Shown piece by piece: positions 26,409 to 37,252 of a DNA stretch of 64,000 nucleotides. The DNA is from Streptomyces tsukubensis (GTDB lineage Bacteria > Actinomycetota > Actinomycetes > Streptomycetales > Streptomycetaceae), in contig NZ_CP020700.1 in the NCBI RefSeq assembly GCF_003932715.1, forward strand, positions 2,316,501 through 2,380,500. The letters are read 5' to 3'. A program made the position numbers and the translations under genes. The notes below the pieces were generated by a model that did no database searches, was not told the DNA's origin, and worked only from the letters and a program-made list of their open reading frames with translations. The number at the start of each line of letters is the position of its first letter. Positions within the stretch are counted from its first letter, which is position 1.

Positions 26409-26452
26409 ACGGAAGAGGGCGGCGAGCCGATGGCCCGCCGCCCTCTTTCCGT
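26409..26452 (+). terminator. Terminator between zur and the YcxB-like gene
   Basis: Arms 26409-26424 and 26436-26452 pair over 16 bp with one bulged base and an 11-nt loop. It lies between convergent genes and can serve both. Confidence 0.75.
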
Positions 26453-26476
26453 GTCCCGGTCCGCCGGGCGGACCGG

Positions 26477-27025
26477 TCAGGTCCGCAGGGAACACTCGTC
26501 CAGTACGGCCCGGAGCCGGGCCTCGCCGTCCTCCCCGAGGATGCCCCGCTTGGGCAGCAGGGCCACCCCGAGGGACTTCCGGTCCGCGCTGAGCAGCACG
26601 AACAGCTCGGGGGTCTCCTTGTAGCGCGGCCAGGCGTGCCAGGCGAAGGACTGGTCGATCCCGGAGGCCACGAACCGTACGCCGGTGGTGTCGACAACGG
26701 CGCGGGTCTCCCCGTACACCTTCAGCGCGGCACCGAGCTGCCGTCCGACCAGCCACGGCTGGAGCGGGATCAGCAGGCCCACGGTCAGTCCGGCGACGAT
26801 CAGTCCCGCGCCCACCGGCAGGTACTCGCCGGCCCTCAGCAGCAGGGCGCCCGCCCCCACCAGCACGAGGGCGACGACGGCGTCGGCGAAGCGCCGGGCC
26901 TGGCTGGTGACGGCGGTGTTCCTGGCCCTGACGGCGCCGATGGCATCGGCCTGCCCCGGCCGGTAGAACAGCTCCACCGCCGTCGGTCCGGCCGTCTGCC
27001 GCTCCTCACTCTGCTCCACGCTCAT
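26477..27025 (-). CDS. YcxB-family membrane protein
   Basis: A 182-residue protein with two adjacent membrane helices (about 48-66 and 70-88) and a C-terminal beta-rich YcxB-like domain including WPRYKETPELFVLL and SLGVALLPKRGI. The function is unknown. The ATG at 27025 is 10 bp after the uppS stop. TAGGCT (complement of 27033-27038), which includes the uppS stop codon, lies 7 nt before the ATG. The gene may therefore be read through from uppS or started on its own leaderless message. Confidence 0.8.
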   Translation of the reverse strand: MSVEQSEERQTAGPTAVELFYRPGQADAIGAVRARNTAVTSQARRFADAVVALVLVGAGALLLRAGEYLPVGAGLIVAGLTVGLLIPLQPWLVGRQLGAALKVYGETRAVVDTTGVRFVASGIDQSFAWHAWPRYKETPELFVLLSADRKSLGVALLPKRGILGEDGEARLRAVLDECSLRT

Positions 27026-27035
27026 ACCGGACAGC

Positions 27036-27878
27036 CTACGTCGTCTCCGCGGGCCGTCCGGCGCCCCGGGGCGGGACCTCATTGGGCAGGGCGCCGCCGA
27101 AGCGGCGGTCCCGCCGGGCGTACTCCAGACAGGCCCGCCACAGGTCTCGGCGGTCGAAATCGGGCCAGAGGACATCCTGGAAGACCAGCTCGGCATAGGC
27201 GCTCTGCCAGAGCAGATAGTTCGAGGTGCGCTGCTCGCCGCTGGGCCGGAGGAACAGGTCCACATCCGGCATGTCCGGGTAGTAGAGGTACTTGCGGAGC
27301 GTCTTCTCGTTCACCTTCGACGGGTCGAGCCGGCCCGCGGCGACCTCCTGGGCGACCCGCTGCGCGGCGTCGGCGATCTCCGCACGGCCGCCGTAGTTGA
27401 CGCAGAAGTAGAGCGTCATGGCGTCGTTGTCCTTGGTCTGCTCCTGGGCGATCTGAAGCTCCTGGACGACCGACTTCCACATCTTCGGCATCCGGCCGAC
27501 CCAGCGGATCCGGATGCCCAGCTCGTCCATCTCGTCCCGGCGGCGGCGGATCACGTCCCGGTTGAAGTTCATCAGGAAGCGGACCTCGTCCGGGGAGCGC
27601 TTCCAGTTCTCGGTGGAGAAGGCGTACAGGGAGAGGTTGTCGACGCCCATCTCCAGACAGCCCTTGAGGACGTCGAGGACGACGCCCTCGCCGACCTTGT
27701 GGCCCTCGGTGCGGGGCAGACCGCGCTCCTTGGCCCAGCGGCCGTTGCCGTCCATCACGATCGCCACGTGGTTCGGCACCAGCTCGCCGGGGATCTTCGG
27801 CGGCCGCGCGCCCGACGGATGCGGCTCGGGGACCTTGTACTCACGGCGGTTACGGCCGAGGATTCCGCGTCGTGCCAT
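27036..27878 (-). CDS. uppS: Isoprenyl (undecaprenyl-type) diphosphate synthase
   Basis: A 280-residue cis-prenyltransferase that elongates farnesyl diphosphate with isopentenyl units to the long lipid carrier of cell-wall synthesis. The catalytic Asp is in [46 protein letters not shown] and [19 protein letters not shown] are family motifs. Actinobacteria often carry two such enzymes with different product lengths, so decaprenyl rather than undecaprenyl is possible. The ATG at 27878 (MARRGILG) has GAGAAG upstream. An in-frame GTG at 27890 lies within that site and is less likely. Confidence 0.94.
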   Translation of the reverse strand: MARRGILGRNRREYKVPEPHPSGARPPKIPGELVPNHVAIVMDGNGRWAKERGLPRTEGHKVGEGVVLDVLKGCLEMGVDNLSLYAFSTENWKRSPDEVRFLMNFNRDVIRRRRDEMDELGIRIRWVGRMPKMWKSVVQELQIAQEQTKDNDAMTLYFCVNYGGRAEIADAAQRVAQEVAAGRLDPSKVNEKTLRKYLYYPDMPDVDLFLRPSGEQRTSNYLLWQSAYAELVFQDVLWPDFDRRDLWRACLEYARRDRRFGGALPNEVPPRGAGRPAETT

Positions 27879-28002
27879 GCGGCTTCTCACTTCTCCTGTG
27901 TGCGTGCGTTACCTGTGGTGGTTGCTGGTGCTGGCTGTGCTGTCTGTGAATTCTGTGAGGGCTTGGGATCCGGGCTGTACGGCATGCTGCGTACGGCGGC
28001 GG

Positions 28003-28785
28003 CTACTGCGGGCCGCCGGCCGCCCCCACCCGCCGGTCGTCCTTCTCGACGTACCGCAGGGAGCGCAGCCCGCGCTCCAGATGCCAGTGCAGATAGGCGG
28101 AGACCAGTCCGCTGCCCTCTCTGACGTGCCGCGGCTCGCAGGCGTCCGCCGCGGGCCAGTCGCCCGTCAGCAGCGCGCTGAGCAGACCGACGGCCTCGGC
28201 CGACGGTACGACACTGCCCGGGACCCGGCAGTCGGTGCAGACCACTCCGCCCGCGGCGACCGAGAAGAAGCGGTTGGGCCCGTCGAGCCCGCAGCGGGCG
28301 CAGTCCTTGAAACTGGGCGCGTAGCCGTTCACCGCGAGGGAGCGGAGCAGGAACGCGTCCAGGATGAGGTGCGGCGCGTGCTCGCCGTGGGCCAGCGCCC
28401 GCAGCCCGCCGACGAGGAGCAGATACTGCTGGACCGCGGGCTCGCCCTCGTGGTCGGTGAACCGCTCGGCGGTCTCCAGCATGGCGGTGCCCGCCGTGTA
28501 CCGTGCGTAGTCGGTGACGATGGCGCCGCCGTAGGGGGCGATCGTCTCGCTCTGGGTGCAGAGCGGCAGCCCGCGGCCGATCAGCTCGCTGCCGCGGGCG
28601 AAGAACTGCACGTCGACATGGGAGAACGGCTCCAGCCGGGCCCCGAACTTCGATTTGGTGCGCCGCACCCCGCGCGCCACGGCCCGCACCCGCCCGTGCC
28701 CGCGCGTCAGCAGGCTGATGATGCGGTCGGCCTCGCCCAGCTTCTGAGTGCGCAGGACGACGCCTTCGTCGCGGAAGAGGCTCAT
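28003..28785 (-). CDS. recO: DNA repair protein RecO
   Basis: A 260-residue recombination mediator that helps load RecA on gapped DNA with RecF and RecR. The N-terminal OB-fold starts MSLFRDEGVVLRTQKLGEAD. The C-terminal domain has a four-Cys zinc site, DCARCGLDG and VCTDCRVPG. Length is usual. GAGAAT ends 6 nt before the ATG, suggesting a leaderless start. It is upstream of uppS on the same strand with 124 bp between. Confidence 0.95.
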   Translation of the reverse strand: MSLFRDEGVVLRTQKLGEADRIISLLTRGHGRVRAVARGVRRTKSKFGARLEPFSHVDVQFFARGSELIGRGLPLCTQSETIAPYGGAIVTDYARYTAGTAMLETAERFTDHEGEPAVQQYLLLVGGLRALAHGEHAPHLILDAFLLRSLAVNGYAPSFKDCARCGLDGPNRFFSVAAGGVVCTDCRVPGSVVPSAEAVGLLSALLTGDWPAADACEPRHVREGSGLVSAYLHWHLERGLRSLRYVEKDDRRVGAAGGPQ

Positions 28786-28846
28786 GGGCCCATTCTCCCG
28801 TACCCGGTGGGCCTCCGGTGCCGCTGGGGCAGGGGGATCGGGCGGA

Positions 28847-29545
28847 TCAGGGGGACGGGGTGCGGGCTGCCGTGCTCAGCAGCTGGGCCGTATCGGCGGG
28901 CGGCAGCCGGAGCGCAGTGCCGACCGTGGTCAGCACCTCCCGTTCGGCGGGGGTGTAGGGGCCGTCCGCGAGGGCGATGCGGGCGCCCTGGAGGAGGATG
29001 GACTCCCGGCCCGCCGGGGCGAGATGGGGCGACAGGGGCTCCAGTGCCTCGTGCAGTTCGATGGCGAGGGCGGCGCCGCAGGGCCCGCTGTCGCTGACGA
29101 ACCGGCCGGTGTCGGCGGCGAGCGCCTCGATGAGACCGGTGAGCTGCTCCTCCGTACAGTCGTGGAGTCCGGCGGCGCGGACGGTGGCCACGGCGGTCTC
29201 ACGGACCGGGCGGGAGCCGGTGCCCCCGGAGGCGAGGACGGCGAGGGCGACGGTGTGGACCGCGTCGCGGAGCATCGCGGAGAACCGGGCGGTGGTCGGG
29301 TGGTCGAGGACGTCCGTCCCGAAGTGGCCGTGGCAGGCGGCGCATTCGACGACCGGCCCGGCCGAACCGCGCGGCAGCAGCGGGATCCCGAGGAGGGTGA
29401 AGCGGCGCCGGCCGGTCCGGCGGCGGTAGTTGCGGTCACCGCCGCAGGCGGCGCAGAAGAACTCGCCGTCACCGACGGTGTTCCAGGCGGTGGATACGCC
29501 GCAGACCAACAGTCTCCGACCGAATACGCCCCGGTCCGTCCGCAT
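28847..29545 (-). CDS. TerB-like protein with N-terminal zinc ribbon
   Basis: A 232-residue cytoplasmic protein. The N-terminus has two Cys pairs, FFCAACGGDRNYRRRTGRRR (the CAAC pair) and VVECAACHGHFG, which look like a zinc ribbon. Residues about 80-220 form an all-helical TerB/DUF533-like domain ending TPAEREVLTTVGTALRLP. TerB-domain proteins occur in tellurite-resistance and stress systems, but no ter genes are near. The ATG at 29545 has GGAGG 7 nt upstream. It may be co-transcribed with recO, 61 bp downstream. Confidence 0.75.
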   Translation of the reverse strand: MRTDRGVFGRRLLVCGVSTAWNTVGDGEFFCAACGGDRNYRRRTGRRRFTLLGIPLLPRGSAGPVVECAACHGHFGTDVLDHPTTARFSAMLRDAVHTVALAVLASGGTGSRPVRETAVATVRAAGLHDCTEEQLTGLIEALAADTGRFVSDSGPCGAALAIELHEALEPLSPHLAPAGRESILLQGARIALADGPYTPAEREVLTTVGTALRLPPADTAQLLSTAARTPSP

Positions 29546-29851
29546 CTCGCACCTCCGCCGTACCTCTCCCCGCGGGCCTGCGGCCACGGGCGTCACTGTG
29601 CCACGGCACAGCCGCGTTGGCGTGATGTTAGCCACATGGACCACGGCCCGTCAGCACCCCGGAGGCTCCCGGTCCGCACATGGCCGATTACCGACGACGG
29701 CGCCCCTGTGCCGTACACCCTCCCGAACTGGGGGAACGGGTGGGCGACGGCACAGGGGCGCCGGAACGAACGGACGGGCCTCATACGGAAGTACGAGCGG
29801 GGAATGCGCCGGACGGCCGACCGGACCCGGCCGGGGTCCGGCGGGCCGGGG
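29546..29851 (-). other. 306-bp gap between leuA and the TerB-like gene
   Basis: It holds the long leuA terminator (29698-29763) and the TerB-like promoter region. A short inverted sequence, TGTGCC-ACGGCACA around 29597-29611, lies near that promoter. No gene is seen. Confidence 0.5.
29698..29763 (-). terminator. Long hairpin downstream of leuA
   Basis: Perfect 17-bp stem, 29698-29714 with 29747-29763. The 32-nt loop can fold further (CACCC with GGGTG). It starts 88 bp past the leuA stop. Confidence 0.75.
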
Positions 29852-31752
<1,901 letters not shown>

Positions 31753-31891
31753 GATGCCGGGGAGCATATCCGACGGACCGGGCGTACGACGTCCGCGTAT
31801 CACCATACGGGACGGTCCCCGGCGGGAGGGACCCCGAACAGACCGGGCGCACAGCGCACCACCAGCGCCGTCACCGACCGTGGCCCCGGCC

Positions 31892-31921
31892 GTGGCACGG
31901 TCGATTCACCGGCCGTGCCAC
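31892..31921 (+). other. Inverted repeat upstream of the M4 peptidase gene
   Basis: GTGGCACGG (31892-31900) and CCGTGCCAC (31913-31921), 9 of 9, with 12 nt between. It lies about 115 bp before the M4 peptidase start in the 283-bp divergent gap with leuA. It could be an operator or an RNA hairpin. Confidence 0.45.
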
Positions 31922-32035
31922 CGGTCGCGTCACCCACCGAAAGCCCGAGTCAGTCAAACGGCGCGCTTCACTCCATTTCACTAAAACCGCTCGCGGCTAG
32001 TGACAGCGCCATGGCCCGGTGTCACATTGCGGTGC

Positions 32036-33091
32036 ATGGCATTCCACACCGTCTTCTGCACCGTCGTCCCGCCCCATCTGCTGGACAGACTGGCGCAGGC
32101 CGCGAACCAGCAGATCGCCGACCGCGCCCTCCGCACCCTGGAGCGCGACGCCCTCCAGCGCACCCGCCGCCGGATCACCACGGTGCGCGGTTTCACTGCG
32201 GCGGTGACGCCCGCGGACGCCGACGCCCGGCCGAGGCGCACGATCTACGACTGCGAGAACGGCACCGACCTGCCGGGCCGCAAGGTCCGCGGCGAGGGCG
32301 ACGAGCCCGGCCGGGACGCCACCGTCAACCGTGTCTACGCCGGTCTGGGCGCCACCTTCGAGCTGCTGCTGAAGCAGTACGGCCGGAACTCCCTCGACGA
32401 CGCCGGGCTGAAGCTGAACGCCAGCGTCCACTACGACCGGGAGTACGGGAACGCCTTCTGGGACGGCTCGCAGATGGTGTTCGGGGACGGCGACGGCGAG
32501 ATCTTCCTCGACTTCTCCATCCCGGTCGACGTGATCGCCCACGAGCTGGCCCACGGGCTCACGCAGTACACCGCCAACCTGGAGTACTTCAGCCAGTCCG
32601 GTGCGCTCAACGAGTCCGTGTCGGACGTCTTCGGCGCCCTGGTGAAGCAGTACACCCTCGGCCAGACCGCCGAGCAGGCCGACTGGCTGATCGGTGAGGG
32701 GCTGCTGGCGCCCGAGGTCACGGGCACCGCGCTGCGCAGTATGAAGGCGCCGGGCACCGCGTACGACGACGACGTCCTCGGCAAGGACCCGCAGCCCGCG
32801 ACGATGGACGACTACGTCCGCACCGGCCGGGACAACGGCGGCGTCCACATCAACTCGGGCATCCCGAACCACGCCTTCTATCTGCTCGCCACCGAGCTGG
32901 GCGGCCAGGCGTGGGAGCGGGCCGGGCAGATCTGGTACGACACCCTGACCGGCGGCGAGCTGTCGCAGGACGCGCGCTTCAGCGAGTTCGCCCGGCTCAC
33001 GGTCGCCGCGGCGCGGGCCCGCTACGGCGACGGGGCCGAGCTCCAGGCCGTACAGAAGGCGTGGTCGACGGTCGGGGTCCCGCACTCCTGA
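32036..33091 (+). CDS. M4-family (protealysin-like) metallopeptidase
   Basis: A 351-residue thermolysin-family zinc peptidase. There is no signal peptide; the N-terminus has VPPHLLDRLA (residues 11-20), the PPxxL-type motif of the short protealysin propeptide. The catalytic site is HELAH (H169, E170, H173) with third ligand E193 in NESVSD. GGVHINSGIPNHAFYL holds the active-site His. Protealysin-like enzymes can act in the cytoplasm or be released by non-classical routes. The ATG at 32036 follows CACATT by 7 nt. The next gene encodes an emfourin-like inhibitor. Confidence 0.93.
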   Translation: MAFHTVFCTVVPPHLLDRLAQAANQQIADRALRTLERDALQRTRRRITTVRGFTAAVTPADADARPRRTIYDCENGTDLPGRKVRGEGDEPGRDATVNRVYAGLGATFELLLKQYGRNSLDDAGLKLNASVHYDREYGNAFWDGSQMVFGDGDGEIFLDFSIPVDVIAHELAHGLTQYTANLEYFSQSGALNESVSDVFGALVKQYTLGQTAEQADWLIGEGLLAPEVTGTALRSMKAPGTAYDDDVLGKDPQPATMDDYVRTGRDNGGVHINSGIPNHAFYLLATELGGQAWERAGQIWYDTLTGGELSQDARFSEFARLTVAAARARYGDGAELQAVQKAWSTVGVPHS

Positions 33092-33198
33092 CGGACCGGG
33101 GCCCGTGGCGTACGGGGGCTCCCCCGGCGAGCACAGGCGTCCCCCGGGCGGGGTGGTACCGCTACCGCCCCGCCCGGATCCGTGAGAGAACGGATGGC

Positions 33199-33477
33199 AT
33201 GCGAATCCATGTACGGCGTACCGGCGGCTTCGCCGGAATCGAGCGCTCCGCCACGGTGGACACCACCGCGCTGCCCGATGCGGCCGAATGGAGCGCGCTC
33301 GCGAGGGAAGCGGCCGGTGACGGTGGCGGCGAGCGGACGGGGCCGCTCCGGGCCGGGGTGCCGGACGGTTTCGCGTACGAGATCACCGTCGACGGGCGGA
33401 CGGTCCACGCGGCCGAGCCCCGGCTCACCCCTGCGCAGCGGAAGCTGGTCTCGCGGGTCCTGCGCGAAGGCGCCTGA
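33199..33477 (+). CDS. Emfourin-like M4 peptidase inhibitor
   Basis: A 92-residue small protein (MRIHVRRTGGFAGIERSA) matching the emfourin/protealysin-inhibitor family, whose genes lie next to protealysin-like M4 peptidases. Emfourin is a tight protein inhibitor of its cognate peptidase. RTGGFAGI near the N-terminus and the C-terminal helix LTPAQRKLVSRVL are the recognisable parts. It is 107 bp after the peptidase stop on the same strand, so co-transcription is likely. Function here is by family and context only. Confidence 0.82.
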   Translation: MRIHVRRTGGFAGIERSATVDTTALPDAAEWSALAREAAGDGGGERTGPLRAGVPDGFAYEITVDGRTVHAAEPRLTPAQRKLVSRVLREGA

Positions 33478-33525
33478 GAGCCGCCTTCCGGGCGCGCCGG
33501 GGCTGAACGCGGTGGGGGCGGGGGC

Positions 33526-34470
33526 TCAGAAGCCGAGCTTGCGGAGCTGCTTGGGGTCCCGCTGCCAGTCCTTGGCGACCTTGACGTGCAGGTCGAGGAA
33601 GACCGGCGTACCGAGCAGCGCTTCGATGTGCTTGCGCGATTTGGTGCCGACTTCCTTCAGCCGCTGCCCCTTGGGGCCGATGATGATCCCCTTCTGGCTG
33701 GACCGCTCGATGTAGACATTGGCGTGGATGTCCAGCAGCGGACGGTCCTTCGGACGGTTCTCGCGCGGGATCATCTCTTCGACGACCACGGCGATGGAGT
33801 GCGGCAGCTCGTCCCGTACGCCTTCGAGCGCGGCCTCGCGGATCAGCTCGGCGACCATCACCTGCTCGGGCTCGTCGGTGAGGTCGCCCTCCGGGTAGAG
33901 CGCCGGGCCGTCGGGCAGCAGCGGCACCAGCAGATCCGCGACCAGCTGGACCTGCTTGCCGCCGACCACCGACACCGGGATGATCTCGGCCCATTCGAAG
34001 CCCAGCTCCTGCGCGAGCCGGTCGACGGCGATGAGCTGCTCGGCGAGGGTCTTCGAGTCCACCAGGTCCGTCTTGGTGACGATGGCGACCTTCGGGGTCT
34101 TCCGGATCCCGGCCAGCTCCTTGGCGATGAAGCGGTCGCCGGGGCCCAGCTTCTGGTCGGCGGGCAGACAGAAGCCGATCACGTCGACCTCCGCCCAGGT
34201 GGCGCGGACGACGTCGTTGAGCCGCTCCCCGAGCAGGGTGCGCGGCTTGTGCAGGCCGGGCGTGTCGACCAGGATCAGCTGGGCGTCCGGGCGGTGCACG
34301 ATCCCGCGCACCGTGTGCCGGGTGGTCTGGGGCCGGTTGGAGGTGATCGCCACCTTCTGGCCGACCAGAGCGTTCGTAAGGGTGGACTTGCCCGCGTTGG
34401 GGCGGCCGACGAAACAGGCGAAGCCCGCCCGGTGGGGGGCGGACTCGGTGGGCTGGGTACGCACGCTCAT
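33526..34470 (-). CDS. era: GTPase Era
   Basis: A 314-residue ribosome-assembly GTPase that binds 16S rRNA near its 3' end. G1 is GRPNAGKST, G3 is VDTPG, G4 is TKTD. The C-terminal KH domain includes GIIIGPKGQRLKEVGT. The ATG at 34470 (MSVRTQP) is preferred over 34479. GACAAT (complement of 34478-34483) ends 7 nt before it, which fits a leaderless mRNA. It stands convergent to the peptidase-inhibitor pair with 48 bp between. Confidence 0.95.
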   Translation of the reverse strand: MSVRTQPTESAPHRAGFACFVGRPNAGKSTLTNALVGQKVAITSNRPQTTRHTVRGIVHRPDAQLILVDTPGLHKPRTLLGERLNDVVRATWAEVDVIGFCLPADQKLGPGDRFIAKELAGIRKTPKVAIVTKTDLVDSKTLAEQLIAVDRLAQELGFEWAEIIPVSVVGGKQVQLVADLLVPLLPDGPALYPEGDLTDEPEQVMVAELIREAALEGVRDELPHSIAVVVEEMIPRENRPKDRPLLDIHANVYIERSSQKGIIIGPKGQRLKEVGTKSRKHIEALLGTPVFLDLHVKVAKDWQRDPKQLRKLGF

Positions 34471-34652
34471 GCCGTTCATTGTCCCCGATGCGGGCCGCCG
34501 CCGTGCCCGCTCCCCCCGCCCGGCCCGCCACGGGTGTCGCGGCGGGGGCCGGGAAGGGCCCGCGGGGGCCTGCGGCCGGGTGCCCGGGGACGGCTCCGGC
34601 AAGGAGGTACGGCACCGGTTCCTACGGGCCCGTCGCGGGCCTGCGGTCCAGC

Positions 34653-35681
34653 TCAGGCCGTACGGGTACGGCGCGTCCGGCGGCGGAACCCGATCGCGAG
34701 TCCGCCGCCCGCGGCGAGCAGCGCCAGGACGGCAGCGGGCAGCCACGGCACGGCGACGTACCGTGCGCCCGCGGATTCGCGGACGTCCGGGGCGGTCGCG
34801 GTGAGCCGTATCTCACCCCATTCGGCCTGCGGGGCACCCCGCCAGCGCTCCGTGAGCCGGACCTTCTGCCGGGGCAGCAGCTCGGCCGGGACGCCCGTCG
34901 CGTCCCGGGTCAGCAGGGTGCGGCCGAAGAGCCCCCGGGCGGTGAGGACGACCTTCGGGGCGAGGGTGGTGTTGCCCCGGTTGTGGAGGGTGTACGAGAT
35001 CAGGGCGCGGCTCTCGCCGGTGCCGGGCAGCAGCGGGCGGTCCCGGCGGACCGCCACGTCCTCGACGGAGAGCGCCGACACGGCGGGCCCGCTCACCCGC
35101 AGATGGACCCGGGCGCCGACGGCCTGCCGGACGCCGACCGCGACGGATCCGCCCGCCGGGGTGATCCGTTCGTCGAGGGCGACCAGCGCGCCCGCGTGGT
35201 CACCGGGTTCGGCGTCCTCGGGGACGGTCAGGGTGAAGGGGACGGTGACGGAGCCGCGGGCCGGGACGGTGATCCGCTCCCGGCCGGGCCGGGCCCAGGC
35301 GCCGATGCCGCGCTGCCGTTCGCCGAGGGTGCGGACGGCGAATCCGCCGTCGCGCTCGGTGTTGTAGGCGTCGGCCGCGTACAGCCGGAAGGAGAGGGCG
35401 GCGGCGGTCTTGTTGGTGACGGTGACCCGGTCGGTGAGGGTGGTGCCGGGGCCGGCCGCGAGAGGGAAGTAGGGCCGCCCGCCGAGCGCGGTGGAGACGG
35501 GGTGGACGGACCACTCTCCGTTCTCGGCGGCCCCGGCCGTACCCGGGGGCGCCGACAGGGCGAGCAGGACGGCCGACAGGGCCGTGAGCAGCGCCGTCGG
35601 CAGGGCTGACGGCAGGGAGAAGCGCAGGGGGCGGAGGGTCGTCGGGGGCCGGGCGGAGCGGTGCGGACGCGGCCTGGGCAT
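34653..35681 (-). CDS. DUF916-type surface protein with C-terminal membrane anchor
   Basis: A 342-residue secreted, membrane-anchored protein. A long signal peptide ends near residue 50 (GTAGAA). Residues about 55-190 resemble DUF916, with GERQRGIGAWARPG and LTVPEDAEPGDHAGALVAL. A second beta domain (about 200-305) contains LISYTLHNRGNTTLAP. One membrane helix (about 310-330) and an Arg-rich tail end the protein. In Firmicutes such proteins (WxLIP) pair with WxL-domain surface proteins. Here the upstream gene, 57 bp away, carries a WxL-like C-terminus, so the two probably act together outside the cell. Confidence 0.78.
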   Translation of the reverse strand: MPRPRPHRSARPPTTLRPLRFSLPSALPTALLTALSAVLLALSAPPGTAGAAENGEWSVHPVSTALGGRPYFPLAAGPGTTLTDRVTVTNKTAAALSFRLYAADAYNTERDGGFAVRTLGERQRGIGAWARPGRERITVPARGSVTVPFTLTVPEDAEPGDHAGALVALDERITPAGGSVAVGVRQAVGARVHLRVSGPAVSALSVEDVAVRRDRPLLPGTGESRALISYTLHNRGNTTLAPKVVLTARGLFGRTLLTRDATGVPAELLPRQKVRLTERWRGAPQAEWGEIRLTATAPDVRESAGARYVAVPWLPAAVLALLAAGGGLAIGFRRRTRRTRTA

Positions 35682-35738
35682 GGGCGGTTCCCCCGGGTCG
35701 GGGCGGCCGGGCGGGTGCGCGCTCCGGCCGCCGTACGG

Positions 35739-37106
35739 TCAGGTGAGGGTGAGCGTGAGCACCCCGGCGTAGGAGCCGGGCGTGGTGAAGGCCGGGACGT
35801 TCAGCGACAGCTTCGCGTCCACGGTGAATTCGCCGCCGGTCACGGCCCCGTCGGGGGCGGAGGCCAGGGTCGCGCCCCCGGTGCCGACGGCCCCGGCGGA
35901 TCCGGGGACGCAGGTGCTGGGGCTGCCCGCCTTGGTGGTGCAGGCGGGGGTCCAGCTCAGGGCCCCGGCGTCGATCCGGCCGCCGGAGCCGGTGAAGTCG
36001 GTGACCTTGCCGGTGAGGGACCAGCCCGCGGGGCCGCCGCGGAAGTCCTTCACGGTCACCTTCTGCAGATCGCCGGCCGCCGCACCGCCGGTGCCGAAGT
36101 CCACCGCGGACAGCTGGACGGCGTCTCCGGCCTGGGTCATCGACAGGGTGCCCGCCGTCACGGACGCGGTCACCTTCTGGCTGTTCCGCGGCAGCGGGGT
36201 GTCGTCGACCACGGTGTACGCGGCGGGGCCCGCGCCCTTGTCGGCGGTCCAGGCGGGTCCCTCGTACGCCACGATTCCGGTGGTCGCCTTGTCATTGACC
36301 CTGAGCCTGGCGGTGAAGGCGCCGCCGGAGTCGGCCTTGAAGGTCAGCTTGTCGGCGGTCTCGGCGGCCCCGGCCCGGCCCGCGACGGTGATATCGGCGA
36401 GCGGGGTGAACCCGCTGCCCGTGACGGTGACCCGCTCCCCGGGCTTCCCCGACGCGGTGGCGAGGGAGACGGCGCGTTCACCGGCGCCCGGACGCTCGGT
36501 GGCGACGATCGTCCGCGAGACGGGCGCGGGCGGCGCGGAGACCGTACAGGGGGTGTCCAGTTCCATGATGTAGCTGGTGTGGATGTTGTAGTCGCCGGGC
36601 GAGAGGGTGATCGAACCGGCCGCGGTGACCGTGAAGGTCCCGGTCATCGAGAACGGCGGGAACTCCCCCTTGCCGGGCACCGGCGGGTTCTTCTTCGGTC
36701 CGGTGACGGCGAGGCTGCCGGACTGGGCGCCGCCGAGTGTCACCTTTCCGGTGGGGGTCATGATGTCGGCGGGCAGCGCGAGGTCCACCGGGTTGCTCGC
36801 CGCGGGCTTGGCGACCCGGTAGGTCACGGTGACGACATCGCCGACCTGCGGCGCGGCGTTGTCGACGGTGATCTCCGCGGTGGTGGTGCCGTTGATGGGC
36901 GGGATGCCCGCGATCGGCGGCGGCACGCAGCGGGTCGCGAAGTCCACGGGCACGGCGGCGGTGGTCGTCGCGCCCGCGGGCGCGGTGAGGACGACGGTGG
37001 ACGCCAGCAGCGCCGCCCCGGCGACCGCCGCGGCCCACCGCCGCGGCCGGCCCGGGGCCGGTCCGTTGGCTGGTCTTCGCCCGGCGGTCCGGGTGGCAAG
37101 GGACAT
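35739..37106 (-). CDS. Secreted WxL-like surface protein
   Basis: A 455-residue exported protein. Signal peptide: residues 1-46 (APAGATT). Residues about 55-200 form a beta domain with a Cys at 60 and at 187. Residues about 212-300 look like an IPT/Ig fold (GKPGERVTVTGSGFTPLADI). Residues about 312-455 resemble a WxL domain. WSL at 362-364 follows VKDFRGGPAG, and the C-terminus YAGVLTLTLT (446-455) matches the second WxL motif with Leu in place of Trp. WxL domains bind peptidoglycan non-covalently. TAAGGAGG precedes the ATG. The next gene is a DUF916-type partner. Confidence 0.75.
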   Translation of the reverse strand: MSLATRTAGRRPANGPAPGRPRRWAAAVAGAALLASTVVLTAPAGATTTAAVPVDFATRCVPPPIAGIPPINGTTTAEITVDNAAPQVGDVVTVTYRVAKPAASNPVDLALPADIMTPTGKVTLGGAQSGSLAVTGPKKNPPVPGKGEFPPFSMTGTFTVTAAGSITLSPGDYNIHTSYIMELDTPCTVSAPPAPVSRTIVATERPGAGERAVSLATASGKPGERVTVTGSGFTPLADITVAGRAGAAETADKLTFKADSGGAFTARLRVNDKATTGIVAYEGPAWTADKGAGPAAYTVVDDTPLPRNSQKVTASVTAGTLSMTQAGDAVQLSAVDFGTGGAAAGDLQKVTVKDFRGGPAGWSLTGKVTDFTGSGGRIDAGALSWTPACTTKAGSPSTCVPGSAGAVGTGGATLASAPDGAVTGGEFTVDAKLSLNVPAFTTPGSYAGVLTLTLT

Positions 37107-37216
37107 GGACGTGCCTCCTTAGGAAGGCTTCACGGGAGTCCGGGGCATCACCGGGATCCGGATCCCGGGACCCGAGGACGGCCATTGACGAGCGGTGGCC
37201 GGAAGAAGTCAAGGCG

Positions 37217-37246
37217 GACGGAACCCGTCAACTGATGACCCATCAG
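37217..37246 (-). promoter_or_regulatory. Two adjacent dyads upstream of the WxL-like gene
   Basis: GACGG-AAC-CCGTC (37217-37229) and CTGATG-ACC-CATCAG (37232-37246) are perfect dyads with 3-nt centres, two bases apart, about 110-140 bp before the WxL-like start. The complement of 37226-37231 reads TTGACG, a possible -35. This suggests a regulated promoter. Confidence 0.5.
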
Positions 37247-37252
37247 ATACTG

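Noticed and set aside
35661..37235. Plus-strand Gly/Arg-rich frame of 524 codons opposite the WxL-like gene
   Set aside because: It is an antisense shadow; the minus strand has a signal peptide, a ribosome-binding site (TAAGGAGG) and recognisable domains.
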